64,000 bases of DNA, taken from assembly GCF_900129505.1 (NCBI RefSeq), contig NZ_LT670818.1:9120652-9184651 (forward strand), read 5' to 3'. The translations under genes and the position numbers were made by a program. Origin of the DNA: Bradyrhizobium erythrophlei. GTDB taxonomy: Bacteria; Pseudomonadota; Alphaproteobacteria; Rhizobiales; Xanthobacteraceae. This document shows, piece after piece, positions 6,961 through 14,921 of the stretch (within the stretch, counting starts at the first letter, position 1; each line of letters opens with the position of its first letter). The notes beneath the pieces are model-generated. The model saw only the letters and a program-made list of their open reading frames with translations. It made no database searches and had not been told where the DNA came from.

Positions 6961-8579
6961 TGTCGCTGTTCGTCCACTATCTCAGCCTGCCGTATTTGAA
7001 CGAGGGCATCTGGTTCACCGTCGCGGTGACCGCCCTCGGTCTCGGCGGCGGGCTGATCCTCGGGCTGGTGCTGGCGGCGATGCAGCTCAGCCGCTTCGCG
7101 GTGCTGGCCGCCCTCGCCCGCAGCTATACCGTGATCTTCCGCGGCACCCCGCTGATCCTGCAGATGGTGTTTGCCTATGACGCCTTGCCGCAGATCGGCT
7201 TGAAACTCTCGGCGGTCGGCGCCGCCGGCCTCGCGCTGGCCGCCAATGAAGCCCCGTTCATCGCCGAAATGCTGCGCGCGGGCGTGCTCGGCGTCGACCG
7301 CGGGCAGGTTCTGGCCGGCCAGGCGCTGGGGATGACGCCGGCCTTGCTGATGCGCCGCATCATCGCGCCGCAGGCGATCCGGACCATGATTCCCGCGTTC
7401 GGCAACGAGACCGTCAGCGCGCTGAAGAATTCCTCGCTCGCCAGCGTGATCTCCGTGCAGGAACTGACGCTGCGAAGCACGCAGCTGGCGTCCTCGACCT
7501 TCGATTTCTTCTCGATCTTCTTCGCCTCCGGGCTGATCTACCTCGTGCTCACCACGCTGGTCAGCGTGATCCAGCTGTTCGTGGAGCGCGCGCTCGATCT
7601 CGACCGCGTCACACCGCAGGGGCGGCTTGCGATCTTCCTGCCCTGGCGCCGCGTCGATCTGCAAACGAAGGCAAAACTCGCCGAACAGACCGCGCAAACC
7701 GCCCCGGCGCACAGCCTGCTGCCGGAGATGCCGGCGCCGCGCCCGACCTCGCGGAGCGACCGCGCCAAGCATGCCGCGATGGTCGAACGCAACAATATCG
7801 CCGTCGAGGTCACCGGCCTGCGCAAGAATTACGGTGAGCAAGCCGTGCTCAACGGCGTCGACCTCACCGTGCGGGTCGGTGAAGTGGTGGCGCTGCTCGG
7901 GCCCAGCGGATCGGGCAAGAGCACCTTGCTGCGCTGCATCAACCATCTGGAGAACTGGGATTCCGGCATGGTGCGCGTCGGCGGCCGCCGTCTCGGCCAC
8001 AGCGACGACGGCAGGAAGCTGACCCCACGCGCGATCGCCAATGAACGCGCCAGCGTCGGCGTCGGCATGGTGTTCCAGCAGTTCAACCTATTTAGCCATC
8101 TGACCGCCCGGGAGAATGTCGCAGGCCCCTTGCGCTGGGTGCACGGCCTGAGCCGCACCGACGCCGACCGCCGCGCGCAGGAACTGCTCGAACGTGTGGG
8201 CTTAAGCCATCGCGCCGACGCGCTGCCGCGGCATCTGTCCGGCGGCCAGCAGCAACGCGTCGCCATCGCGCGCGCGCTTGCGCCCAATCCGAGCGTGCTG
8301 CTGCTGGACGAGCCGACCTCCGCACTCGATCCCGAACTCGTCAACGAGGTGCTGGAGGTGATCCGGCGGCTGGCGGTCGATGACGGGCTGACCATGATCA
8401 TCTCGACCCATCAGATCCGCTTCGCCGACGAAGTCGCCGACCGCGTCGCGTTCCTGTCCGGCGGCTCCATCATCGAACAGGGACCGGCGCACGAAATCCT
8501 CAGCAATCCACAACACCCGGCCACCGCGCGCTTCCTCAGCGTGATGGAGGCCGACAAGGCGCCGGAGAGCACGTCATGA
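6960..8579 (+). CDS. Fused amino-acid ABC transporter permease-ATPase
   Basis: A 539-residue protein joining two components that are normally separate. Residues 1-215 are a HisM/GlnP-type permease with about five membrane helices and the EAA loop (EMLRAGVLGVDRGQVLAGQ, about 103-121). A hydrophilic linker (about 220-275) leads to a GlnQ-type ATPase (about 278-535). Walker A is GPSGSGKST near residue 314, the signature is LSGGQQQR and Walker B is LLLDEPTS. A homodimer would supply both permeases and both ATPases, so with the binding protein it would make a complete importer. The start overlaps the stop of the binding-protein gene. The formamidase gene follows 40 nt after the stop. Confidence 0.9.
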   Translation: MSLFVHYLSLPYLNEGIWFTVAVTALGLGGGLILGLVLAAMQLSRFAVLAALARSYTVIFRGTPLILQMVFAYDALPQIGLKLSAVGAAGLALAANEAPFIAEMLRAGVLGVDRGQVLAGQALGMTPALLMRRIIAPQAIRTMIPAFGNETVSALKNSSLASVISVQELTLRSTQLASSTFDFFSIFFASGLIYLVLTTLVSVIQLFVERALDLDRVTPQGRLAIFLPWRRVDLQTKAKLAEQTAQTAPAHSLLPEMPAPRPTSRSDRAKHAAMVERNNIAVEVTGLRKNYGEQAVLNGVDLTVRVGEVVALLGPSGSGKSTLLRCINHLENWDSGMVRVGGRRLGHSDDGRKLTPRAIANERASVGVGMVFQQFNLFSHLTARENVAGPLRWVHGLSRTDADRRAQELLERVGLSHRADALPRHLSGGQQQRVAIARALAPNPSVLLLDEPTSALDPELVNEVLEVIRRLAVDDGLTMIISTHQIRFADEVADRVAFLSGGSIIEQGPAHEILSNPQHPATARFLSVMEADKAPESTS

Positions 8580-8619
8580 CCCGCCGGCCGAGACTTCTCT
8601 TTCTTGAAGAGGCAATCGC

Positions 8620-9861
8620 ATGAAGCACTATACGCTGCCGGTGTCGCCGGCTTCCGTTCACTGGGGCTATTTCAGCAAGAGGGTCGCGCCGTCCCTGACG
8701 CTGCGCTCGGGCGACCGCGCCACCATCGAGACCCTGACCCACCACGCCAACGACGATTACGAGCGGATGATCGCCAATGATCCCGGCGCCGAGAGCGTGT
8801 TCCACTGGACCCGCGAACAAAAAGCGGTCGTGCGCCGCGGCGCCGGCCCGACCGAAGGCCCGTTCATCCGCGGCTCCGGCGAAGGCCTCGGCGTCCACCT
8901 GTTGACCGGACCCGTCGCGGTCGAGAACGCCGAACCCGGCGACGTGCTGGAGGTCCGCATCCTGGATGTACGGCCGCGCCCCGCCTGTCACGCCTGCCAC
9001 GCCGGCCGCTGCTTCGGCTCCAACGCCTCGGCGAATTGGGGTTTTCATTACCACGATTTGATCGAGGAGCCGAAGCCGCGCGAGGTCATCACCATCTTCG
9101 AACTCGACACCACGGGCGAGCCGTTCGCAAAGGCGGTGTACAATTACGTCTGGACCCCGCAGACCGACCCGGACGGCATCGTGCATACCACGATCGATTA
9201 TCCGGGGGTGCGGGTCGATCACACAACCATCCGCAAGCGCGAGAATATCCTGACCCAGGTGAAGGTGCCGGCGCGGCTGCATTTCGGCACCATGGGGCTG
9301 GCGCCGTCGGAATCGGATTTTGTGAGCTCGATCCCGCCGAGCTACACCGGCGGCAACATCGACGACTGGCGCATCGGCAAGGGCGCGAAGATGTATTATC
9401 CGGTCGCTGTGCCCGGCGCTTTCTTCTCCGTGGGCGATCCGCACGCGGCGCAAGGCGACAGCGAACTCGGCGGCACCGCCATCGAGACGTCGCTGACCGG
9501 CGATTTCGAATTCATCCTGCACAAGAAGGCGGATCTCGACGGCACGGTGCTGGAGGGGCTTGCCCATCCGATGCTGGAGAACGACACCGGCTGGTCGGTC
9601 TACGGATTCACCTATCCGAACTACCTCGCCGAACTCGGCGCCAATGCGCAGACCGAAATCGCCAACCATTCCAGCCTCGACCGCGCGATGCGCGACGCCT
9701 TTCGCAAGCTGCGCCGGTTCCTGATGACGGTGCATCATCTGAGCGAGGATGAAGCCATCTCGCTGATGTCGGTGGGCGCCGATTTCGGCGTCACGCAGGT
9801 GGTCGACGCCAATTGGGGCGTGCACGGCACCATCCGCAAGAACATCTTCCGGTGCGACTGA
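8620..9861 (+). CDS. fmdA: Acetamidase/formamidase family amide hydrolase
   Basis: A 413-residue protein of the FmdA/AmdA family, which hydrolyses formamide or short amides to ammonia and the acid. Family landmarks are VHWGYFSKRVAPSL at the start, HTTIDYPG near residue 190 and VGDPHAAQGDSELGGTAIE near residue 270. An unusual Cys/His cluster, CHACHAGRC, sits near residues 126-134 and could bind a metal. The fused paralogue downstream has a different sequence there (SRNPDF). A GAAGAGG ribosome site precedes the ATG. The gene lies between the transporter and the AraC-amidase fusion, so it probably uses the imported substrate. Confidence 0.9.
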   Translation: MKHYTLPVSPASVHWGYFSKRVAPSLTLRSGDRATIETLTHHANDDYERMIANDPGAESVFHWTREQKAVVRRGAGPTEGPFIRGSGEGLGVHLLTGPVAVENAEPGDVLEVRILDVRPRPACHACHAGRCFGSNASANWGFHYHDLIEEPKPREVITIFELDTTGEPFAKAVYNYVWTPQTDPDGIVHTTIDYPGVRVDHTTIRKRENILTQVKVPARLHFGTMGLAPSESDFVSSIPPSYTGGNIDDWRIGKGAKMYYPVAVPGAFFSVGDPHAAQGDSELGGTAIETSLTGDFEFILHKKADLDGTVLEGLAHPMLENDTGWSVYGFTYPNYLAELGANAQTEIANHSSLDRAMRDAFRKLRRFLMTVHHLSEDEAISLMSVGADFGVTQVVDANWGVHGTIRKNIFRCD

Positions 9862-10016
9862 CGCGCCCGCGGATGGAACCACCTGACATCGGGGCCAGAT
9901 CGCAAGTTGTAGCCCTCACGGGGATATCCGGGAGTTGCATCCACTGGCTGCCGCGGCAAGATGTCCGGCGGTTCTGGCACGGAGGTTGCTTCGATTTCCC
10001 TGTTTGGGGTCGATCC

Positions 10017-12377
10017 ATGAGCTTCCGCCCATTCACGAGCGAATCCTATTCCGAAGGCGACCGGCTGGAGGCGTGGCGTGACGTTCTGAGCGCGGTCGGC
10101 CTGCAGCCTTCGCCCGGTTCGGCCGTTCACACCGGGCACGCGACGGCGTCACGCCGCAACGCCGACGGCGTTGTGCTGGCGCGGCTGGCGGCGGGATCGC
10201 AGGCGGTATCGCCGCTCCCCCATCCGGCCGTCGACATGCCGATCATGCTGCTGCCGACCGAGGACGGCGTCACGCTGCGGACCGCCACCGGTCATCAGAT
10301 CATTTCGATCGGGCACCTCCTGCTGTTGCCGCGCAAGGGCGACTGGAGCGTGACGTTCCAGCGCGACATGCGCGCCATCGTGCTGTCGGTGACGCCGGAT
10401 GCGTTTGGCGGTCGCAAGGTCAGCAAGCCGATATTTTCCGAAGTGCGGGTGCTGCCGCCCACCGGGTTCACCGAGGTGTTTTCGCGCGGGCTTGAATCGA
10501 CGGCGCGAAATCTGGAAACACTGACCAATACCGAATGGGCCGCGGTCGCCCAGAGCCTCGCCGATCTCCTGCCGACCTTCGTGCGGCAAATGATTCCACC
10601 GGCGACGGATGCCGGCGGCACGGCGACGCGGGCGGCGCTGCTGCACCGGCTTTGCCAGACCATCGAGCGCAAGCTCGACGACCCCGATCTCACGCCGGCG
10701 CGGGTGGCCGAAGCGGAGGGAATCTCCGAGCGTTATTTGCAGAAGCTGTTCGAGGGCTCGGGCAGCAGCTTTACCCACTACGTGCGCGAGCGAAGGCTGC
10801 AGCGGGCCTCGGCGGAACTGTCCAGCCCGGCGGAAGCGCATCACTCGATCTCGGAAATCGCCTATCGCAACGGCTTTAACGATTCCGCGCATTTCAGCCG
10901 GGCGTTCCGCCATCGCTTCGGGCTGTCGCCGCGCGAATTCCGGCAACAGGAACTCGAGCGCGCGTCGGCCGCCGCCGTGACCGGCCAGCGCGGCTGGCCG
11001 CAGCAGGCGCTGGCGCAGTTGCGCAGCCATTATCCGCTGGCGGGCGCCGAGCGAAGCGCCGAAGCCGCGCCGCCCGACAACGCGCCCCTCTGCACCGAGG
11101 GCGAGCAGCGCCATCATCACCTTGCGGTGGAAGCCGCGCGCGTGCATTGGGGATATTTTTCGCGCTCGATGCCGCCGCAGATCGAGATCAATTCCGGCGA
11201 GACCATCACGATCGAGACGCTGACGCAGCATGCCTCCGACGATCCCGAACGGATGATCAAGGGCGACGCCGGGGCCGAAAGCGTGTTTTACTGGACGCGT
11301 GACGCAAAGAACGTCGACCGGCGCGGCGCAGGCCCAATGGATGCGTCCGTGTACGGCCGCGGCGCCGGCGAAGGTTTCGGGGTCCACATCTGCACCGGTC
11401 CGGTGGCGGTGAAGGAGGCGCAGCCCGGCGACGTGCTCGAGGTCCGCATCCTCGACATCGTGCCGCGCGCCTCGCGCAATCCCGATTTCGAGGGCCAGGT
11501 GTTCGGCTCCAGCGTCGCGGCCTGGTGGGGATATCACTACAACGAGCTGCTCGCCGAGCCGAACCCGCGCGAGGCCGTGACGATCTACGAGATATTTACG
11601 GGCCGTGAATGCGATCACGACGCGATGCCGCACGCGCGGGCGCTTTATTCCTATCGCTGGGAGCCACAGACCGATCCGTTCGGCGTGGTCCACACGACCT
11701 ATGATTATCCGGGCGTGCCGGTTCGCGCCGGTTCGGTCAAGCGACGGCACAACGTGCTCGACGGCATCCGCATTCCGCTGCGCCCGCATTTCGGCGTGAT
11801 CGCGGTGGCGCCGCGCGAGGTGGATTTTGTCGATTCGATTCCGCCGTCCTATTTCGGCGGCAATCTCGACAATTGGCGGCTCGGCAAGGGATCGACGGTC
11901 TATCTGCCGGTCTCGGTGCCCGGCGCGCTATTGTCGGTCGGCGATCCCCATGCGAGCCAGGGCGACGGCGAACTGGGCGGCACCGCGATCGAATGCTCGA
12001 TGACCGGAACGTTCCAGCTCATCCTGCACAAGAAGGCGGATCTGGCCGGCCGTGTCTTTGCCGACCTCACCTATCCCCTGATCGAGACCGAGACCGAATG
12101 GGTGTTGACCGGCTTCAGCCACCCGAACTATCTCGCCGAGTTCGGCGCCAAGGGCCAGAGCGAGGTCTATGCCACCTCCTCGCTCGACCTCGCGATGAAA
12201 GACGCCTTCCGCAAGATGCGGCGCTTCCTGATGCACATCAAGGGGCTAAGCGAGGACGAGGCGATCGCGCTGATGTCGGCCGCGGTCGATTTCGGCGTGA
12301 CGCAGGTGGTGGACGGTAATTGGGGCGTGCACGCCATCCTGAGCAAGCGCCTGTTCGACGGCGCACCGCGCGGTTAA
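10017..12377 (+). CDS. AraC-family regulator fused to a full-length acetamidase/formamidase
   Basis: A 786-residue fusion. Residues 1-200 resemble the AraC-binding-like sensor domain that precedes HTH domains in many AraC regulators. Residues about 211-318 are the double helix-turn-helix (ARVAEAEGISERYLQKLF and ISEIAYRNGFNDSAHFSRAF). After a roughly 45-residue linker, residues about 365-786 are a complete formamidase/acetamidase homologous along its whole length to the gene just upstream, with VHWGYFSRSM, TTYDYPG and GDPHASQGDGELGGTAIE. The ATG at 10017 has only a weak GGGG ribosome site. The frame is open without a stop across the junction, and both parts keep their full family length. Likely role: a transcription factor whose enzyme domain senses or consumes the inducing amide. 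That is inference. Confidence 0.88.
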   Translation: MSFRPFTSESYSEGDRLEAWRDVLSAVGLQPSPGSAVHTGHATASRRNADGVVLARLAAGSQAVSPLPHPAVDMPIMLLPTEDGVTLRTATGHQIISIGHLLLLPRKGDWSVTFQRDMRAIVLSVTPDAFGGRKVSKPIFSEVRVLPPTGFTEVFSRGLESTARNLETLTNTEWAAVAQSLADLLPTFVRQMIPPATDAGGTATRAALLHRLCQTIERKLDDPDLTPARVAEAEGISERYLQKLFEGSGSSFTHYVRERRLQRASAELSSPAEAHHSISEIAYRNGFNDSAHFSRAFRHRFGLSPREFRQQELERASAAAVTGQRGWPQQALAQLRSHYPLAGAERSAEAAPPDNAPLCTEGEQRHHHLAVEAARVHWGYFSRSMPPQIEINSGETITIETLTQHASDDPERMIKGDAGAESVFYWTRDAKNVDRRGAGPMDASVYGRGAGEGFGVHICTGPVAVKEAQPGDVLEVRILDIVPRASRNPDFEGQVFGSSVAAWWGYHYNELLAEPNPREAVTIYEIFTGRECDHDAMPHARALYSYRWEPQTDPFGVVHTTYDYPGVPVRAGSVKRRHNVLDGIRIPLRPHFGVIAVAPREVDFVDSIPPSYFGGNLDNWRLGKGSTVYLPVSVPGALLSVGDPHASQGDGELGGTAIECSMTGTFQLILHKKADLAGRVFADLTYPLIETETEWVLTGFSHPNYLAEFGAKGQSEVYATSSLDLAMKDAFRKMRRFLMHIKGLSEDEAIALMSAAVDFGVTQVVDGNWGVHAILSKRLFDGAPRG

Positions 12378-12383
12378 ACACGA

Positions 12384-12449
12384 GCATGATCCGGACCGGA
12401 ACGGCCGCGTTGGCGCAAAGTGGAAACCGGTTTTCCGGAAGGATCATGC
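12384..12449. repeat. Palindromic intergenic repeat of the rhizobial GCATGATCC...GGATCATGC type
   Basis: The outer arms GCATGATCC (12384-12392) and GGATCATGC (12441-12449) are perfect reverse complements. Between them lies GTGGAAACCGGTTTTCCGG, a core seen in an interspersed repeat that I recognise from Bradyrhizobium and Rhodopseudomonas intergenic regions. It lies between the AraC-amidase stop and the RidA gene. It may act as a transcript-end or mRNA-stability hairpin. Confidence 0.6.
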
Positions 12450-12472
12450 ATAAATAAAAAACGAGGCATATC

Positions 12473-12859
12473 TTGAAGTTTCACATGATCGCAGGCGGAC
12501 CGAGACCGGTGGCGCCGTTCAGCCATGCCGTCGAGACCGACGGCTTTGTCTTTGTCACCGGACAGATGCCGGACACACCCGACGCGCCCGGCCAACTGCC
12601 CGACGGTATCGAGGCGCAGACGCGCGCCGTAATGGAAAACTTAAGGCTGGTGCTGGCTGGGCTCGATCTCGGTTTCGAGCACATCGCGATGGCGCGGATC
12701 TACCTGACGCGCTTCAAGGAAGACTATCCGGCGATGAACGCGACCTATCGTAGCTATTTCCCGCCCGATCGCCTCCCAGCCCGAACCTGCGTCGGCGTCA
12801 CCGGGCTTGCTTATGACGCGCTGATCGAAATCGACCTGGTCTGCCGCCGGCCGTCTTAA
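12473..12859 (+). CDS. RidA (YjgF/UK114) family protein
   Basis: A 128-residue protein of the RidA family, whose members hydrolyse reactive enamine/imine intermediates; some have other deaminase roles. Visible family features are APFSHAVETDGFVFVTGQMP near the N-terminus, NLRLVLAGLDLGFEHI, and the conserved C-terminal segment PARTCVGVTGLAYDALIEID, where the Arg (ARTCV) is the substrate-carboxylate ligand in the family. The start is TTG, supported by ACGAGG 6 nt upstream; the ATG four codons later is the alternative. The position after the amidases suggests detoxification of nitrogenous intermediates of the same pathway. Confidence 0.85.
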   Translation: MKFHMIAGGPRPVAPFSHAVETDGFVFVTGQMPDTPDAPGQLPDGIEAQTRAVMENLRLVLAGLDLGFEHIAMARIYLTRFKEDYPAMNATYRSYFPPDRLPARTCVGVTGLAYDALIEIDLVCRRPS

Positions 12860-12938
12860 TTTGCTTCCAAAATTAAACCTGCCGTCGTAGTGGAGCCCAG
12901 ACGGGCACGGGCAGGCGGTGAGTCCCCCTGTGTCAGAT

Positions 12939-12988
12939 CTGCCGCACTGTAGGCCTATTCATCTAACGTGTCCTCACTGCCGCACTGT
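12939..12988. repeat. Direct repeat of CTGCCGCACTGT
   Basis: Two identical 12-mers occur at 12939-12950 and 12977-12988, followed by similar bases (AGGCCTA, GGACGTA). They lie about 70-110 bp upstream of the small secreted peptide gene, in an otherwise empty 200-bp intergenic region. They could be paired regulator sites, but no known consensus was recognised. Confidence 0.35.
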
Positions 12989-13058
12989 GGACGTATTTTG
13001 AGGGGAAATGCTTGACAGCTTGCTGCTTGGTTTCTTCGAACTTAGGGGGAATACCGTG

Positions 13059-13235
13059 ATGAAAGTTGTGATTGTTGTGGGCGCAATGCTTGCCGTGGTG
13101 ACTGCCGCTGGCGCTGCCGACCTCCCGCGCAGACAGCCTGTCTACCAGGAGGCTCCAGTCGGCAAAATGCCAATTGGCAAGGCCCCCATCGGGAAGACCC
13201 CAATCGGCAAGGCCCCCGTCGTGTCGCGATACTGA
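13059..13235 (+). CDS. Small secreted peptide with PIGK repeats
   Basis: A 58-residue product. Residues 1-19 form a clear signal peptide ending AAGA, giving a mature N-terminus ADLPRRQPVYQ, a start typical of exported Bradyrhizobium proteins. The rest is four tandem pentapeptide-like units (PVGKM, PIGKA, PIGKT, PIGKA) followed by PVVSRY, so the mature peptide is about 39 residues, very basic and free of Cys. AGGGGGA ends 8 nt before the chosen ATG; an upstream ATG at 13008 gives an N-terminal extension without ribosome site support. The function is unknown. Confidence 0.6.
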   Translation: MKVVIVVGAMLAVVTAAGAADLPRRQPVYQEAPVGKMPIGKAPIGKTPIGKAPVVSRY

Positions 13236-13293
13236 CTTTCGACTCAGGTCTCGCTAAACTGACTTTATCGTCGACGGTTGAGGGGCGAGAAGC

Positions 13294-13995
13294 GTGGCAA
13301 ATAGGCGAAAGAGATCAGGGTTTTGCCTGCTTGCAGGATTCACGCTCGCGGTTTTGCTCCAGTGCGAAATCCAATCGGCTTCTGCAAACGAAGCTGACAC
13401 GGGGGCCGTTTCGGAACGTTTCGTTTCGCTGATACGGGAGTTCCAGAAGCACGTTGTCGACGCGAATGCGCTTGTTTCCAGCGAGGCGCCCGTTGAATCG
13501 AAATCGGCGCCCCAGTCGACTTGGAAGCCGGGGTCGGCGAAGGGCGCGTATTACGTTGATTTCAGAGCCAGAACGGCGGCGAGCTGGGGCCACGCTTTCG
13601 TCTGGTACGGGAAGACAAGCGAGCGACAAGTTGAAGTCGCGGGCCTTACCCCTGCCGGAGATACCCTGGCTTATGTAGTCGGTTACTTGACGTGGGTGCC
13701 GTCCGAGACCGGGGCAAGCTATGGCGATCTTGATCCGGAGTACCTGACCGCTCATTACCGCGTTTACCTGAACGAGCCGGACGCAAAGAGGGTCTTCGCA
13801 TACATCAAAGAATTGCAGGCGAGTTCACCGGTCTGGAATGCCGAAATATCCAATTGCACTTCGTTTATTGGCAGCATCGCAAGCTTTATGGGATTGAAAG
13901 TTCCTCACCGCTGGCAGCGTCCTGAAGAGTATGTGAACAGTCTTAAGGCGATGAATGGCGGGCGCCAGGTTGTACGCCTGTCGTCAGTGCAATAG
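13294..13995 (+). CDS. Exported protein, possible papain-like hydrolase
   Basis: A 233-residue protein with a GTG start and a signal peptide (basic start, hydrophobic core GFCLLAGFTLAVLLQC, cleavage near SASA about residue 31). The mature domain has WGHAFVWYG near residue 103 and SNCTSFIGSIASFMGL near residue 190. A His-containing GHAFV followed later by an NCTSF cysteine recalls permuted papain-like (NlpC/P60 or DUF4105-type) enzymes, but I cannot identify the family. It begins 58 nt after the PIGK-peptide gene on the same strand, so co-transcription is possible. Confidence 0.55.
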   Translation: MANRRKRSGFCLLAGFTLAVLLQCEIQSASANEADTGAVSERFVSLIREFQKHVVDANALVSSEAPVESKSAPQSTWKPGSAKGAYYVDFRARTAASWGHAFVWYGKTSERQVEVAGLTPAGDTLAYVVGYLTWVPSETGASYGDLDPEYLTAHYRVYLNEPDAKRVFAYIKELQASSPVWNAEISNCTSFIGSIASFMGLKVPHRWQRPEEYVNSLKAMNGGRQVVRLSSVQ

Positions 13996-14012
13996 CTCGG
14001 TTCGCCGCTACG

Positions 14013-14360
14013 TCAAAGACGTTTCATAGTCCCGTCACCAACCAATCGAAGATCGATCCTGCCGATCAGATCCGAACGAAGCATCTCGGCGGCGGTCATA
14101 GCGGCCATCGTCTCTCGCAACGTACTGACGTTCGATCCGAGCGACACGATTCCGCCTATCACCACTGCGATCGCTCCGATGGCGGTGACCTGATTGGATC
14201 CGAATAGGCCAAGCATCGTAACGAGCAGCAATGCAGCGCCGCCAGCGATTGCCGCCTTGGAAACCACTATAATTTTTCGGCATCGCTCGGAGACCTCGGC
14301 AAGCTCATCGAGCTGTGCTTCGATCCGTGAAATCTCGTCGATCGGGCTGTCCTCGTCCAT
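14013..14360 (-). CDS. Small two-helix membrane protein, hypothetical
   Basis: A 115-residue protein starting MDEDSPIDEISRIEAQL. Residues 1-30 are an acidic, coiled-coil-like helix. Two membrane helices follow (about 35-57 and 60-80, GGAALLLVTMLGLF and IGAIAVVIGGIVSL), then a helical C-terminal tail. I prefer the ATG at 14360 to one 29 codons upstream because the upstream part is Arg/Cys-rich and unlike the rest. It ends convergently 17 nt from the exported protein at 13294-13995. The function is unknown. Confidence 0.5.
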   Translation of the reverse strand: MDEDSPIDEISRIEAQLDELAEVSERCRKIIVVSKAAIAGGAALLLVTMLGLFGSNQVTAIGAIAVVIGGIVSLGSNVSTLRETMAAMTAAEMLRSDLIGRIDLRLVGDGTMKRL

Positions 14361-14921
14361 CAGATTCAAGATCGATATCTGCAAGGTTCGCTGTCGGAGA
14401 TCGCGGCAGGTCCGCTCATGTCCGTCCTCCCCAATAACAGACATCAATCACGATCGAAAGGACGTCCGCTAGCCGCCAAAGGCCGCCATTCCCGCAAAGG
14501 CCAGTTTTTGGGGCACGTTCGAGACCTGCGGATTGCGCCCCGAGAATGTCCGTCGATCTGCGAACACCGGAAGTGGGCAGCGCACGGTCGACGTGAAGCG
14601 AACGACCCAGCGCGGCCTGTCGCGCGTGTGGAAGACTGACGCGCATCTCTGCGTTCATCTCGCAACGCCCGATCTTGGTCCTCAGCGTGAAAAACAGTTA
14701 TTCGGCTCCAGGCAGCGCCATGAAGTTTGAACCCGGTGGGCCGCTGGACATACTGGTAAATTGCGCAGTATCGTTCAAGCTGCGATGTCGAACTGTCACA
14801 ACCTCGCTTTCCCGAGGCTCGGGCAAAGAAAATCCTACCAGGCATGCCGGGTCGCGTGGCGGTTCGCGTCGCGTCGCACGAAATCTGGTAGCGCAACAAT
14901 CTTTCAGCAGGAGGAAACGTC
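14361..14921. other. Intergenic region with repeat-like sequence, no gene supported
   Basis: About 560 bp. Reading frames here have Arg/Ser-rich low-quality translations on every strand. Fragments such as GACGTCCGCTAGCCGCCAAAGG and AAGTGGGCAG resemble degenerate copies of short noncoding repeats found between rhizobial genes. The end carries AGCAGGAGGAAACG, the ribosome site of the carboxylesterase gene. Confidence 0.4.
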
